A DNA stretch of 64,000 bases from Dreissena polymorpha. Lineage: Eukaryota > Mollusca > Bivalvia > Myida > Dreissenidae. The position numbers and the translations under genes were made by a program. Where the stretch lies: assembly GCF_020536995.1 (NCBI RefSeq), contig NC_068366.1, forward strand, positions 23,372,548-23,436,547, read 5' to 3'. The notes under the pieces are model-generated. The model saw nothing but the letters and a program-made list of their open reading frames with translations. It ran no database searches and was not told the origin of the DNA. Positions 10,631 through 22,879 of this stretch are shown here, one piece after another; the first letter of the stretch is position 1, and every line of letters starts with the position of its first letter.

Positions 10631-12944
10631 GTTGGGAAACGATTTAATCCTTATCAATACGTAAGGTACAAGTTAAGGCATATTTGATCGGTTTCAGCTA
10701 CACCGCAGTGGTATTCATTTGTTATAAACTAAGTTGTTTTATCAATTTTATAAATTTGTTTGAGTTGTAGTCAGCATGCTGTCCCTCAACACTAATCTGC
10801 TTCTGCCATTTCTTGCCATCCCTTGAATCGTAGACTACGGTAAACGCTAGTTGCGCCCATAGTTTACGTGTGTCATTTACAAAGTATTAATTATAGTCGT
10901 CTCATAAAACTGTATACTGTATCGTCAATAGTTACACACGCGCAAAATCAAAGCGTGTTGCGTCGCATTAGGTGCTCAAATGGGTGCAATATTATCCTAA
11001 CATTCATGATGTTTCAGGCATTGACTATAATTTTATGCACACTAAACAACACAATAATAATAGTTAGAAAAATGAAATTGAATTAACAAAAAATAAGAAT
11101 AATTCTAGTAATTTTTTGAAGAGGCAACACTTTATATTTATGTTGTATTTGTCGCTTCACGCAATACATCACAATAATAAACTTAAACAATACGTATGAT
11201 TTAATAATTTGTTTATGTTTTCTATTTTGTTTAATAACAGTATTAAATCGGAAACCAAAACAATAACTCAATACTTTATTTCATTACTTAGCGAAAACCT
11301 AAAGAAAAATGTTTCGGTCTTTCATGCTTAGTCCATTGCACGTAGCAGTGGTCAATATTATTGTGTTGCAGTAAGGAAATGCAGTGACTGTTAATGCACC
11401 CTGAGGTTGTTGTTGTTGTTTTTAAACAAAAATGCGTCTTCTGTCATTAACATTTACACTTTTCAGCAGATATGCAATAATGTAAAACAAAAACATGAGT
11501 ATTCTGAGTTCATTTCACGTTTTATCAACTGGTGTTTTTGCGTCGTGTTGGCTTCATTGATTTCTCCATGACATGATCATGTATTTAACTACTGGCATTG
11601 TCTAGACAACACAATACTAAATGTCGACCGAATAGTGTGATTGGTTACATTACATTAAGACAAGACGAATTTATTTTATCATATTTTCGCTTGAACTATA
11701 TTAATATATCTTATGTCATGTCTTCGTCTTGTTGGTAATACTTGTTTATGGAAAACAAGTTGCGAGGCAACTTTATCTTACGTCTACCTCGATTCGCTCG
11801 TTTTATTTTTGTCTACGGAACCTTAAACGGATGGTTATATAACGACACGACCATGATACGTTATATGTTTTTATTAAATCATCCCTAAATACCTAACAGT
11901 CGTGTTTGGTAACGCATTTAGGCGTCTCATTCGTTTGTCAATTAAGATGGTGTCTGCTATTTGCTGGCCAGTACATCGCGTTGAAAATTTAAATACGACA
12001 ATTTAATTTTTAATAATCGCATTTTCAGTTTTAAATACCATCTCACTTTTTAAAGCTCGTCGCCAATGCAATTTTCATGCCATAAAAATTTGTCACATAG
12101 AGACCCAAAAGGGAACATACGTTTATTCTACTCAAAAACAACTATTGCCATTTAGGCATACATGATAATATTTAATATGAAAGTTCTTCAGTATTATGTA
12201 ACACTATTTCTATATGGTCATCACTATTTTAGTAACATGAGATGCATTGTCACGGGCGAAATACATTTAAGACAGAAATGACGCACATTCAACCATATCT
12301 TGCGGTCAATAAAATATTAATTATACACGAACTGCTTATGTAAACAGCTTATATAAACAGGTTAAATAAGCCTATATAGTAAGAAATAATTTAACGACCA
12401 AAAAGTGATGGACATTGTTATATCCCGTTTATAGTTATATTTTTTATGGTTATGAGTTTGTGTCAAAGTGATGGATAACGCTGTTTACTCCCTATAACAA
12501 GTAGGTCAGCACCAAGGTCACCATTTTTGTATAAAACGGACCGTGTTGAAACCATTCAAGCCAAGCGGTTTTGAACTAGCACAAGTGAATATCCCAATTT
12601 CTGGCTTCACGGGATAGTGCAAGAGAGACGGACATTGGGACATTTGTTTTTCTGGACGGATTATATTTTGTGTTGGAGTATCTTGTTTATTTCTTTACTG
12701 ATTATTTCTTGTCTCAATTTCTTAAAGAAGAATTACAATACAAATAAGAATAAAATACATTTACAATACAATATTTAATCAAGAATAAAAGTTGTTATAT
12801 GCTACAAAAAGACTTGTTGCCTTATTATGCAAACTGATGAATAATCAACGAATCTGGGACATTTAAGTCAAATAAAAAAATTACACAACGCGACTTAAAA
12901 TGAACTTTGGGAAACAATAGATTTACATAAGGGTGGAAGTGCCA

Positions 12945-13035
12945 CATATTCATTTTTGGCGCCGTGACACAGAATATCTAAAAGTTTACATAATCATTTT
13001 TGGCGCCGTGACACAGGATATCTTAAAGTTTACAA
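12945..13035 (+). repeat. 44-bp direct duplication
   Basis: CATTTTTGGCGCCGTGACAC followed by AG(A/G)ATATCTAAAAGTTTACA occurs twice in tandem, with only single-base differences. This indicates a recent tandem duplication. Confidence 0.85.
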
Positions 13036-13259
13036 TTAGTGCTTTGAAGTGGTCGTGGATTTATGGCCATTTGATAATTGACTTTTCAGTCATCTGTATT
13101 GTTTATGGCAAAAACGTGTTTAAAACATGTAATTATCTAAAGAATTACAAGCATTATTTGCAACAATAACATTTTCGATTTAAAAAATCCTTAAAAACTA
13201 TTTTATCGATAGCTCCAATAGGGAAGAGGACAATTACGACGAGCGAGGCATGGTATAGG

Positions 13260-13410
13260 GGAGATAACCATGGGTTATGGTTAGGCTAGGGTTAGGGGTC
13301 GGGTTAGGGGTAAGGTATGGGTTAAAGCTAACTCTAACCCAAACCCGACCCCTAAACCTAACCCTTACCGTAACCCTCTAACCCGCCCATTCGCATTACA
13401 ATACCTGGAA
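13260..13410. repeat. Inverted TTAGGG-like/CCCTAA-like blocks (hairpin)
   Basis: A GGGTTAGGGG-type block (about 13270-13325) is followed, after a short spacer, by the complementary CCCTAAACCTAACCC-type block (13330-13385). The pair could fold as a long imperfect hairpin. The right arm matches the block at 5120-5210, including the ATTACAATACC end. It is an interstitial dispersed repeat and not a telomere. Confidence 0.7.
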
Positions 13411-15447
13411 GATGTTTTCATTTTTGTTTTAACGGATGACACATGGTTTTAAAAGAACCGTTTTGTGTCCTTCTGTTGCTGGTTAATATTGTATATGAAT
13501 AGTTTGAATAATAATGTCGTAGTGCAAAATTCACATTTTTGGAAAATTGGAAGATTATGTAGTCGGATACTATATATACAGTAAACAAATAGCTTTAACA
13601 AAAAGCGTTATTCTATTTAAAATCATTAAACATTAAGTGTGCCGAAACTTTGTGTGAATGTAATAACATACTGTTTATGTGAGTAAGAAAATAATTATCA
13701 TAAAAATCAATCAAAAATAAAATGCAGCATTTCACATTAAAAAAAACAATATTATTAGAAACCAAATTCCATTTCTTGGCGATTACCCTTTGACTATATA
13801 CACATATATATACATATATATATATATAATATATGATAAAAACAGAATACAGCATACTTTTTTGATTTGATTAATAGATTAATATGTAGATTGATACAGA
13901 GGATGTTTTTGTAAACAGTATTACATATTTTATTTTATATGGTTTAAGCTTTTTTTTTAAATATTGCCGATTCGTTAAGTACAGACCGGAATTAATAAGC
14001 GACGTCAATTAAGGGCAATTAAGCGACGTCACTATACTCTCATCAGGCATAATCTTGTTTAACATCAACTAAATACTTTAGGGTCACGAAGACAAGTTTC
14101 GTTTAACACGTCTCATATTACTCTTTGTTAAACTTAAACACATGTTTAAAAAACAATCTCTGATTATTGTTATTGGGACGCTTCTGCGGTCGTCGTTTTC
14201 AATGTTTTTCCGTTATTCTGCTTCAAACACTTTTCAAACACTTTCGTCTTTGTAAGTAACACCATCTCCATCAGTTTATGAGTGCTGGGAAAGATCAGCA
14301 TTGTATTTACGCATATAGAGTGAATGATATTTCGCGTTGGGTAGCTGAGCTAGATCAGCATTTGCCTTTTTACAACAAACGAATGCTGATCTTTTAGGGT
14401 ACACTAGAGTGCGGAACCATTATTATTTAGTTATGCTGATGTTGAGTGCTGAGCGGTGGGCAAACTTCACGGAACTGTTACTGTTTTAAGCCAGCCACTG
14501 TATCTAAATCGGACAATACTAGTCTTGTAAATGGCGTAAAATAAACGATAATCAATGATTCACATGGGAATATGATTCATATGATCAAACAAGCCTATAC
14601 AATTCACACTTTTGAAGGAATCTGGCTGCTTTGTGAAATTCGACAATATAATATGAGTAGGAAAATCATTTTATTTCGTAAACAATAAATAATTAAGATA
14701 AACCTTTGCTAACATAACAATGCACTTGTCATAACTGTTTTTGTTTATTTACTGGTTGTTATGCTTTATTGCCGTTAATAATAAGTTATTTACATAAAGC
14801 ATGACACATCTGGGAGATTTACTGGCCTTGGAAAGCTAAATAAAGATGTCAATTGCCACATGTACGACTCTTTTAAACAAATAGGTTTTAATAGGTTACT
14901 GTCTTATTGTTTTGAATTATTACAGGTGAGGTTAAAAATACAATGATGGCCTTTTTGTTAAAGAAAACAAATTCGCTGAGATTCTGCATTTTCAGTGCGA
15001 ATAAATAAGTTTTATGACGCATGCTTGCCAGGATCAATTGCAGATTATTTTTTAATATTTGTAAAAATCGTTTTAGATTGCTATTTTTATCGCTTTTCAT
15101 GCATTAAATGTAGTACATCGTGGTTCTGATTATTAACTGCCTAGTCCGATTAAAATGACGAACCACCGGAATTTACTAATGCAAACTTTACAATCGTGAA
15201 TAAAAAGATTATCTAACCTTGATGTACTCGTTTTTAATTGACTACGCCGGGTCACATGCTAATCATGGATATTTCCATTAGGTCAGAAGCTTATAATATT
15301 CAGTGTGTACGTAATATAATACAGTAACGATTAATCTACACAAAGTAAAACTTCAGGAGAGAAAGCATGCGGTCCTTTATTTGTGGAAAGGAACCTATTG
15401 TAAAACATGGATGCACACAACAAATGTATTACATTCACGAGACAAAC

Positions 15448-16692
15448 ATTTTTTTTTAGCCGGATTTTTTTCAAAAAAATCTCGGCTTATAGATTGATGT
15501 TGTCGGGCGGGCGGGGGGGGCGGGCGGGGGGGCGGGCGGGCGGGCGGCGTGCTCGAAAATGTTAAAGTTCTTATTTCATGGTATAACTTTGGTATGCTTG
15601 GACCTAGAGTCTTCAAACTTGACATGAAGGTTGGCCAGGATTAACAGATGACCACTGGTCATTTCAAGGTCATTCATTTGAAGGTCAAGGTCACTGTGAC
15701 CTTCAATATAAAAAATGTTAAAGTTGTTATAACTTTGGTATGCTTGGACCTAGAGTCTTGAAACTTGACATGAAGGTTGGCCATAACTAGTTAGTAACCA
15801 CTGGTCATTTCAAGGTCATTCATTTGAAGGTCAAGGTCACTGTGACCTTGAATGTAAAAATGTTAAAGTTCTTATTTCATGGTATAACTTTGGTATGCTT
15901 GGACCTAGAGTCTTCAAACTTGACATGAAGGTTGGCCAGGATTAACAGATGACCACTGGTCATTTCAAGGTCATTCATTTGAAGGTGAAGGTCACTGTGA
16001 CCTTCAATATAAAAATGTTAAAGTTGTTATAACTTTGGTATGCTTGGACCTAGAGTCTTGAAACTTGACATGAAGGTTGGCCAGAACTAGTAAGTAACCA
16101 CTGGACATTTCAAGGTCATTCATTTGAAGGTCAAGGTCACTGTGACCTTGAATGTAAAAATGTTAAAGTTGTTATAACTTTGGTATGCTTGGACCTAGAG
16201 TCTTGAAACTTGACATGAAGGTTGGCCAGAACTAGTAAGTAACCACTGGACATTTCAAGGTCATTCATTTGAAGGTCAAGGTCACTGTGACCTTGAATGT
16301 AAAAATGTTAAAGTTCTTATTTCATGTTATAACTTTGGTATGCTTGTACCTAGAGTCTTCAAACTTGAAATAAAGATTGGCCAGTACTAGAAGATGACCA
16401 CTGGTCATTTCAATGTCATTCATTTGAAGGTCAAGGTCACTGTGACCTTAAATGTTAAAATGTTAAAATTGTTATAACTTTGGAATGCTTGGACATAGAG
16501 TCTTCAAACTTGACATGAAGGTTTGCAAGCACACTTAGATGACCACTGGTACTTACATTTCATTTTGACCTTTGAACAATATTTCAGTAATTTAAGTATT
16601 GCATTGACAAAAACACGAAAGGTACTTTCCTGTCATTTAAATCAAAAATCCGGCTTCAATGCGGTCATCTCCGACCGCGGAACTCTTGTTAT
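15448..16692 (+). repeat. Satellite-like array, about 7 monomers of 146-155 bp
   Basis: Monomers begin at about 15556, 15712, 15856, 16012, 16158, 16303 and 16459 with AATGTTAAAGTT. Two subtypes exist: a longer one with an extra CTTATTTCATGG and a shorter one without it. They alternate at first, giving a higher-order dimer of about 300 bp. Six monomers carry AAGGTCACTGTGACCTT, and most also carry TTCAAGGTCATTCATTTGAA. The array is bounded on the left by a poly-T/G-rich leader and on the right by CTCCGACCGCGGAACTCTTG, an ending shared with the repeat at 7050-7290. It is therefore an expanded dispersed element and not a centromeric satellite. Confidence 0.92.
15508..15547 (+). other. G-rich tract with G-quadruplex potential
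   Basis: About 40 bp made of GGGCGGG and GGGGGGG runs, at the left edge of the tandem array. Four or more G-runs of three or longer with short loops satisfy the usual quadruplex pattern. Function unknown; tract length is prone to sequencing error. Confidence 0.6.
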
Positions 16693-16693
16693 T

Positions 16694-16725
16694 ATGTCAA
16701 TTTACCAAAACGTGAAAAGGTCCCT
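16694..16725 (-). mobile_element. Solo terminus of the tRNA-bearing TTAA element
   Basis: Read on the minus strand it gives AGGGACCTTTTCACGTTTTG then GTAAATTGACAT, which matches the left end of the 42061-42559 element almost exactly. A TTAA sits at 16726-16729 on the expected side. Only about 32 bp remain, so this is a truncated end next to the tandem array. Confidence 0.75.
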
Positions 16726-17369
16726 TTAAGTCGAATATCCTAACGGTTATTGACTATTATAAATAAGTGTATATCGGGTCAAGCTCATATACCCAGTTGG
16801 ATCCATGTATTCAAACTGTTGCAAAAACCGAACCAAACCACAGGGAACATCAAACAACGCTTAAATGACATCTGGCTATTTAATTTTTTACAAATATCTC
16901 GCCAAGATCAAATACCCCGTTTTAGTATGGGTATTCAGTTATGGCGAATATCTAACTAAATTAAATCATATGGAACATGAAGCCTAGTTCGATATTAGCA
17001 GAAGTGTAAATACCCTGTAACGTTACTTATAGCACTTGGTTACCGTTCATTCAGGCGGATTGCGGAAATAACGTAAATATATGTAAATAGTGTCGTTTGC
17101 GTTGTGCTTAATTATGTGGAAATCTATCGTGCTTATTGTTTCAGTGAATACATTAACATTTTGGTCTGACGCGACGAAGATGTGGTTTGTATGGGAAACA
17201 TAATTGATAAGCGTTTGCAAATATACGTATGGCTTTTTGTATTTAAATAATATGCATAATGCGTCATGTTATTGTCACGTTTTATTGCCATACTAAGTTT
17301 ATATTTCATGGTGGGAATCACGAACCTTTTACATCAACCGTCGTACATAATTTAAATGGTTGACAATAT

Positions 17370-17482
17370 TCATAGTTTCAAATGTAGTAATTGGCAAGCC
17401 CGCGACCTAGACGGATACGGCTTTTATTATACTACTCTTTTTAATAACGTAATGTGGGAGCAGCGAACGTGTTCATCACACC
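17370..17482 (+). pseudogene. Decayed duplicate of the FTP-domain exon
   Basis: ATAGTTTCAAATGTAGTAAT followed by TGGCAAGCCCGCGACCTAGA corresponds, base for base with a few changes, to the start of the real exon at 18603-18660, including the CAG-type acceptor position. A later piece (ACGTGTTCATCAC) also aligns. The in-frame TAG and the loss of the middle make it non-functional. It is a relic of an exon or gene duplication 1.2 kb upstream of the intact exon. Confidence 0.75.
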
Positions 17483-17619
17483 TTTAAAAACACTTGCGAG
17501 ACTTTTCTTACGCAACGCTTTTCATACTTGAATATCTGAGTAATGAGTTAAGATTTTGATCTTATCTTGCACATAATACAGTCTTATGATCGCATGCGCA
17601 ATTTAAATCTAACAAGAGA

Positions 17620-17960
17620 TGTGTTTGTCAGAAACACAAAGCCCCCTATTGCGCCGCTTTGAAATAAAATGTAAATATATCATTTGGCAGGTTTAGAAAT
17701 TATCTCCCTTTTAAAGCTTTTTACTTCCCTTGGATTGTATTTTAATTTTGACCTTGAAGGATGAACTTGACCTTTCACCACTCAAAATGTGCAGCTTCAT
17801 GAGATACACATGCATGCCAAATATCAATTTGCTATCTTCAATATTCAAAAAGTTATGACCAAACTTTAACCAAGGTTAAAGGTTTGGGACACGCACAATG
17901 AATGACAGAAAGACAGGCCAAAAACAATATGCCCCCGATCTTTCGATCCGGGGTTTTACA
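17620..17960 (+). repeat. Dispersed bivalve-type repeat
   Basis: It begins at GAGATGTGTTTGTCAGAAAC and ends near CCCCCGATCTTTCGATCCGG. I recognise the start and the block CACTCAAAATGTGCAGCTTC as typical interspersed sequence of bivalve genomes, from memory. It contains TTGACCTTGAAGGATGAACT half-site-like words. The 64-codon frame starting at 17898 spans its end and is not a gene. Confidence 0.6.
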
Positions 17961-18607
17961 AATCAATATGCTCGTATAAAATTTCAGGAGCGCAACAGCA
18001 CAATCGGCATGTTGCAGGCTACCTTCCCCACTTGCTGGAGCATCCGATCGTCACGGATGAATGATTTTGTGATTTGCTTGCCCATACTGTAGTCAAATGA
18101 TCACATGAACAATTTTATATTAAAATATTTACTCATAACTGAGTGAGTAAAGTTTAAAAAATGCTGCGTTCGAAAAATCACCAAGTGTACTACAACGCTA
18201 TATAATTCCCATTTAATTTCAATTTTATCTTTCTCGGTGGGTTTTTACACAGGAAAACATCCTATTAATACGAAAAACAATATGGCTTGTTTGAATATTC
18301 ATGAGCGAAATTTCGGGAGCCGGTCGGCAATTCAGACGCGACAGATAATGCGTTTTACCTTTCACATTATTATTTTACGATGTACGATTTTGAGAATTAT
18401 ACATTTTCAGTGGGTGTTTTTTTATTGTCATGTTCGATATTTTAATGTTCATAAATTTAATTTAAATTTACATGACGTATTAGATATGTGTTGAATTAGT
18501 ACAAATTTGAACAAAATCCGTTCGAAATAAGGGAGCTATATTGATTAACATACGTGTTGCGTTAGAAAAGTCTTCCAAGTGTTCAAATTATTTTACTATA
18601 TTCACAG

Positions 18608-18784
18608 TTTCAAATGTAGCACTTGGCAAGCCCGCAACTCAGACGGACACGGCTGGTGATGCTAAAGCGACGCTTGCAGTGGATGGCGATACAACCACGT
18701 GTTCAATAACAGCGTCCGCTACAGGAGAATGGTTACTGGATCTGGAGGACTATTACCTCATAGAGGAGGTGTCGATACTTTCTG
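18608..18784 (+). CDS. Fucolectin (FTP/F-type lectin) domain, N-terminal exon
   Basis: After a TTCACAG acceptor the exon encodes VSNVALGKPATQTDTAGDAK, then ATLAVDGDTTTCSITASATG, then EWLLDLEDYYLIEEVSILSG. It ends at GTATGC. NVALGKPATQ, the AVDG...C segment and the W-x-LDL strand are the hallmark start of the F-type lectin / F5/8C-like beta-barrel that binds fucose in eel fucolectin, tachylectin-4 and many bivalve lectins. The exon starts in phase 1 and ends in phase 1, which fits the signal-peptide exon at 10531-10630. The fucose-binding His/Arg residues would lie in later exons that are not found intact. The expected product is secreted. Confidence 0.85.
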
Positions 18785-19639
18785 GTATGCCTTTACTGTG
18801 TTATTGTCAGCATGACTTAAATACACTAATCGAATCAGATGATTTAAAGAAACACCAACTATACGTGTCATGTGAATGTATGTACAACATGGATAACATT
18901 TAACTCATTTAAAATGTAACTTGCAACGTTTGTTTATTGTATATCATATTGAGTCTGTTTCTGTTCGTCTTCTTACATGTGACCCTATCTGCATATACCG
19001 TTGTTTATTACATTCAGAAAGTATATAACAATGGGTGTTAAATGTTCGAGATATATATCCAATAGACACTTATGGGCAAGATATTACTTTTTACATATCT
19101 GAATGTAGATCAAATCTAAACATATGCATTACATCATGTAAGGTATACTTTTTTGTTGCACTAAGTCGTAACTATATGTTGATAACATATGTTGAAATCA
19201 TTATATTATCTTTCTTTAAGACGTGAACCTAAAGTGTATTATAATACTGTTATGACAAGTAAAATACAAATATAAATGAAGATTTTGACTATACTTTTAA
19301 ATTGATACTTATTAAAAATAGTTAGAAACTTAAAACGCCAGTGCATGAATAATGTAATAATATAACACTTGTTCATTCTAATAAAACCATTCTATATCCC
19401 TAGTCAAGCAACTGAAACAGAACTGTCGTAAGCCGATTTTAAATTTGTTAGAAATCTTGTCCTTAAGTCGCATCTTTTCATGACGATATTTATAAATATA
19501 TATGTAACAAGGGACAAAATTGTCACAAAACCAGGTTTTCATTGTGAAAAAAAAAATCTGATAAAGGGAGAAAACTCAAACTGAACTTTTGAAATGACCA
19601 AAAAAAATTAACCCCCTTTGTAAGTTTTTTTTTTTTTTA

Positions 19640-20210
19640 ATCTATTTTTAGTCGTGGCGACCTTGACATTGGAGATATTGACGTGATTCTTTCGTGGGAC
19701 ACACCGTCCCATGATTGTGAACAAATGTGCCAAATGATTTTAAAATCTCACAATGAATGACATAGTTATGGCCAGGACAAGCTCATTTATGGCCATTTTT
19801 GACCTTTGAACTCAAAGTGTGACCTTGACCTTGGAGATATCGACGTAATTATTTCGCGCGACACACCGTCCAATGATGGTGAACAAATGTGCCAAATGAT
19901 TTTAAAATCTGACGATGAACGACATAGTTATGGCTCGGACAAGCTCATTTATGGCCATTTTTGACCTTTGAACTCAAAGTGTGACCTTGACCTTGGAGAT
20001 ATCGACGTAATTATTTCGCGCGACACACCGTCCAATGATGGTGAACAAATGTGCCAAATGATTTTTAAATCTGACAATGAACGACATAGCTATGGCCCGG
20101 ACAAGCTTATTCCGCCAGCCCGCCAGCCCGCCAGCCCGCCAGCCCGCCAGCCAGCCAGCCCGCCAGCCAGCCAGCCAGCCCGCCCCCCCGCATTCGCCAA
20201 TCTAATAACC
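19640..20210 (+). repeat. About 182-bp tandem repeat (2.5 copies) plus CCAGCCCG microsatellite
   Basis: Copies start at about 19672, 19812 and 19980 with GTGACCTTGACCTTGGAGAT and contain ATGGTGAACAAATGTGCCAA. The array runs into a 70-bp (CCAGCCCG)n tract at 20113-20185. The whole unit is bracketed by AATCTATTTTTAG at about 19639 and its inverse CTGGTTAAAAATAGATT at about 20230. It therefore looks like one dispersed element with short terminal inverted repeats. The 127-codon frame across it is an artefact of the repeat. Confidence 0.8.
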
Positions 20211-20259
20211 AGTTTTTTCCTTCGGAAAACCTGGTTAAAAATAGATTTGTGTTACAAGC

Positions 20260-20957
20260 TCATGAACATGGCAAATGTCATCGGCTCCAACGATAATGCG
20301 ACATGGACCGGTAGTAAGATAGATGTGAGTATAACCAGATACTTTCAGTAGTTAGGTATTTAATAAGATTTACAAGGATAACACTATTGTGCGTTAATGG
20401 TCTTTCGTTTTGTTATTTGTGTATAGTAGTTACTGACAGATTATTTTGTTAAATCCATTTGTTTGTTTAGTCTTGTGTAACGTTGTATGATTACGAGGTT
20501 GACTTTGCCACGGCAGTCGCGGTGTCAGGAATAGATATTTACGAGACGATCGAGTGGGAGTTATTTATTGCTCTGATGGCGGCTGGAAGGTCATATGGAA
20601 CAGGACAGCAACAAACACCATGAATAGTAGCGGAATATTTTCTCCCAAACTGGTAGGATTTTTTTCCTCTCTGTGTCTGTATCCGGGTGCGTTGATTTTA
20701 TGAGCATATCGGTTGAAAAATAATTCGTGTAGGTGGGGGGGGGGGGGGCATTTGATTGTATTTCTGCTCGTGTGTATATATACGTGCGTGTATACAATTG
20801 GCCAACAATAATAAATGCCAATGTTTGTTTATTACCTTTTAGACATATTCATGCTTTTTAAACAATATCTTTCTGGAAGCAAAGTATGATGTAAGTCATA
20901 GAGAGTTGCGTTTGGACACGATGAGCATCGACGCGGTTCTCTTACATGGGAGCGCAA
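20260..20957 (+). CDS. FBXL4-type galactose-binding-like domain, three exons
   Basis: Exons 20260-20324 (...NVIGSNDNATWTGSKID, donor GTGAGT), 20471-20652 and 20843-20957 (donor GTGAGT) are phase-compatible. The second exon reads TLYDYEVDFATAVAVSGIDI then YETIEW. It then needs a one-base frame change to continue as VIYCSDGGWKVIWNRTATNT before PKL. The third reads IFLEAKYDVSHRELRLDTMS then IDAVLLHGS. This order (E-x-DF, ETIE/ETYxPG, W-x-IWN, LD...IDAVLLHG) matches, from memory, the N-terminal beta-sandwich of F-box/LRR protein 4 and related invertebrate proteins. The frame change may be a real mutation or a sequence error. Relationship to the FTP exons is uncertain: they may form one secreted multi-domain gene or two interleaved remnants. 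Confidence 0.6.
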
Positions 20958-22190
20958 GTGAGTAAACAAGCTAAGGTATATATTCAAAAGCATGCATTTT
21001 AGAGTTGTTTAATTTTCTCTTGTACATGCTGATTTTTTTTAAATTTTGTTTTACATCTTTCTGCAAGTAAAAATGAAGTGCTAGAAGTACCGATTTGCTA
21101 GTTTGCTATAATAATAATACGTTATTAAGTTTTTGCCACGCACTGGGAATAATAAGCTTAATACAGACCTAAACAGTACAATGCCTTTAAGATATAATTT
21201 TCTCTGCAACCGCAATGTACTTACGTTTATTTTATTTTTTCTAAACATCCATATACACTGTATACCAAAATAAATAAAATTTATCTCATCCTACGATGCA
21301 GTATTTGATATAAAACATTGTGCAATGGTCATTTACAGAGTGTTTTGAAACCCTGTTTTTAAAACTGTCAACACGACAGAGGCTACATTTGTATCAACTT
21401 GCTAAATAATTCAAAAAGTGTATAACGGAACGTTGTCACTTTTGTTACAATCTGTATTAATTTATAGTATAAATTTGGGTCAAAGAAATCACGTTACCGA
21501 TCATCTTGTTTTTTTATTTTATTTCATGTATAATATCCAATATTAATTTCAATGCACATTTCCTTTTTTAAACACATTTTTTTTTATCTATTTCACTTCT
21601 CTTTTAATAGCATAAGCGTTAATGGGAAAAAAGGTTTGGGTCACATTAAGAAGTTGTTTGATATCCATGTTCATTAATTAAATGTAAAATATAAGACGAT
21701 ATTCTCGTTTTTTGCTCGCTCATTACACGGCAAAAAGGAAATATCCGCGGCAAACGCATCGTTCGATTTATCTGTATTTAATTTTAATGTCAGCTTGGGA
21801 TAAAGGTGATTATATTTTGACGTCATTTTGACAACCTACATGAATTTGTGACTTATATTATTAATTTAACTATTTTTACTAACAAGCGCACAAAATAAAG
21901 TGATAATTGTAATATATTTTTGCGATTCGATAGTGTATCGAGTATATAGTGAAATGTTTGGTAAACTCGTTATTTTAGTATATGAATTTCGAATAACACA
22001 AAATAAACTTGTAACTTCTTATAACTTCTGTATTTTACCTTTCCTTTGCAACAACAAATGACTAAAACATATGGACTAGGTTAAAATAAAATTTTAGTTG
22101 GAGAGAATGAGCCACAACATCAAAGATACGAAACTACATGTAAATCAGGAATGATTAGTCCAAGTGGCCTTCCTGATTTTAAGTAGCTGA
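20958..22190. other. No gene recognised
   Basis: AT-rich, presumably intronic. No exon-like frame with splice sites, and no repeat that I can pair inside the window. Confidence 0.4.
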
Positions 22191-22199
22191 CAGTCAATG

Positions 22200-22375
22200 A
22201 TAGTGAGCAAATCTGCAACATTAATCGCAATGTTATCCAAATCCGCAAAGTAATCGCAATGTTATCCAAATCAGCAAAGTTCCGCAATGTATAGCAATTC
22301 CGCAATATGCAAATCCGCAATGTAAAGCAATTCCGCAATGTAAAGCAAGTCCACAAAGTGACTAACTATCCAGAT
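22200..22375 (-). repeat. Short minisatellite (TCCGCAATGTAAAGCAAT-type units)
   Basis: Units of roughly 18-20 bp built from TCCGCAATGT(A)AAGCAA and CGCAATGTTATCCAAAT repeat 7-8 times. The open minus-strand frame (LRNCFTLRICILRN...) is just this repeat translated. Confidence 0.8.
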
Positions 22376-22451
22376 AAAAGCCAAATAAGAGCTGGGAGTT
22401 ACCTATATCCGAGAAAACCCCATCTCCACAAAACACTATTTTTTGTAATAA

Positions 22452-22692
22452 ACTAATTTTTGTAATAATCAGAAGGTGACCACCCAAGTATGGATTTATA
22501 CTCAGCAATCCTTAGACAACTGACCACACAAAAATAGCAACCTCAGAATTTTTTAATATTGAAATTTTCATTGTAATAATCAGAAGGAAACCACACAAGT
22601 ATGGATTTATACTCAGCCATCCTAAGACAACTGGTCACACAAAAATAGCACCCTCAGAATTATTACAATATTGAAATTTCCAAAAAACATGT
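22452..22692 (+). repeat. Tandem duplication of a 120-bp unit
   Basis: TGTAATAATCAGAAGG...CACAAGTATGGATTTATACT...CACACAAAAATAGCA...ATTGAAATTT occurs at about 22452-22571 and again at 22572-22692 with around 10% differences. Confidence 0.85.
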
Positions 22693-22879
22693 GTCTACCA
22701 AAGGAGACTGTCAGCTACTTGAATTTATCCACCACAAGAAATTTTCGCAAGAAAATGTTTGCTGGCTGCCTCCCTGATATTATACATATATTTCAACAAA
22801 TTGGGAGCCTCATGACTATGTGAAACAATATAAACGGACATAAAAATGATAAAAGCATCAGTCCATTGACTGATGTTTT

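Larger units (their letters stand above)
10631..15390. other. Presumed intron 1, mostly featureless
   Basis: AT-rich sequence with many short frames and no exon-like segment that I can support. It contains the short duplications at 12945-13035 and 13260-13410, listed separately, and a few scattered GATCAGCAT words near 14290-14440. Confidence 0.35.

Noticed and set aside
5120-13410. Chromosome-end or telomere signature
   Set aside because: The TTAGGG-like blocks are degenerate, short, inverted and share a non-telomeric flank, so they are dispersed repeats.
19968-20351. 127-codon frame ending in the FBXL4-like exon
   Set aside because: Most of it translates the 182-bp repeat and the CCAGCCCG microsatellite; only the end after about 20260 is exon-like.
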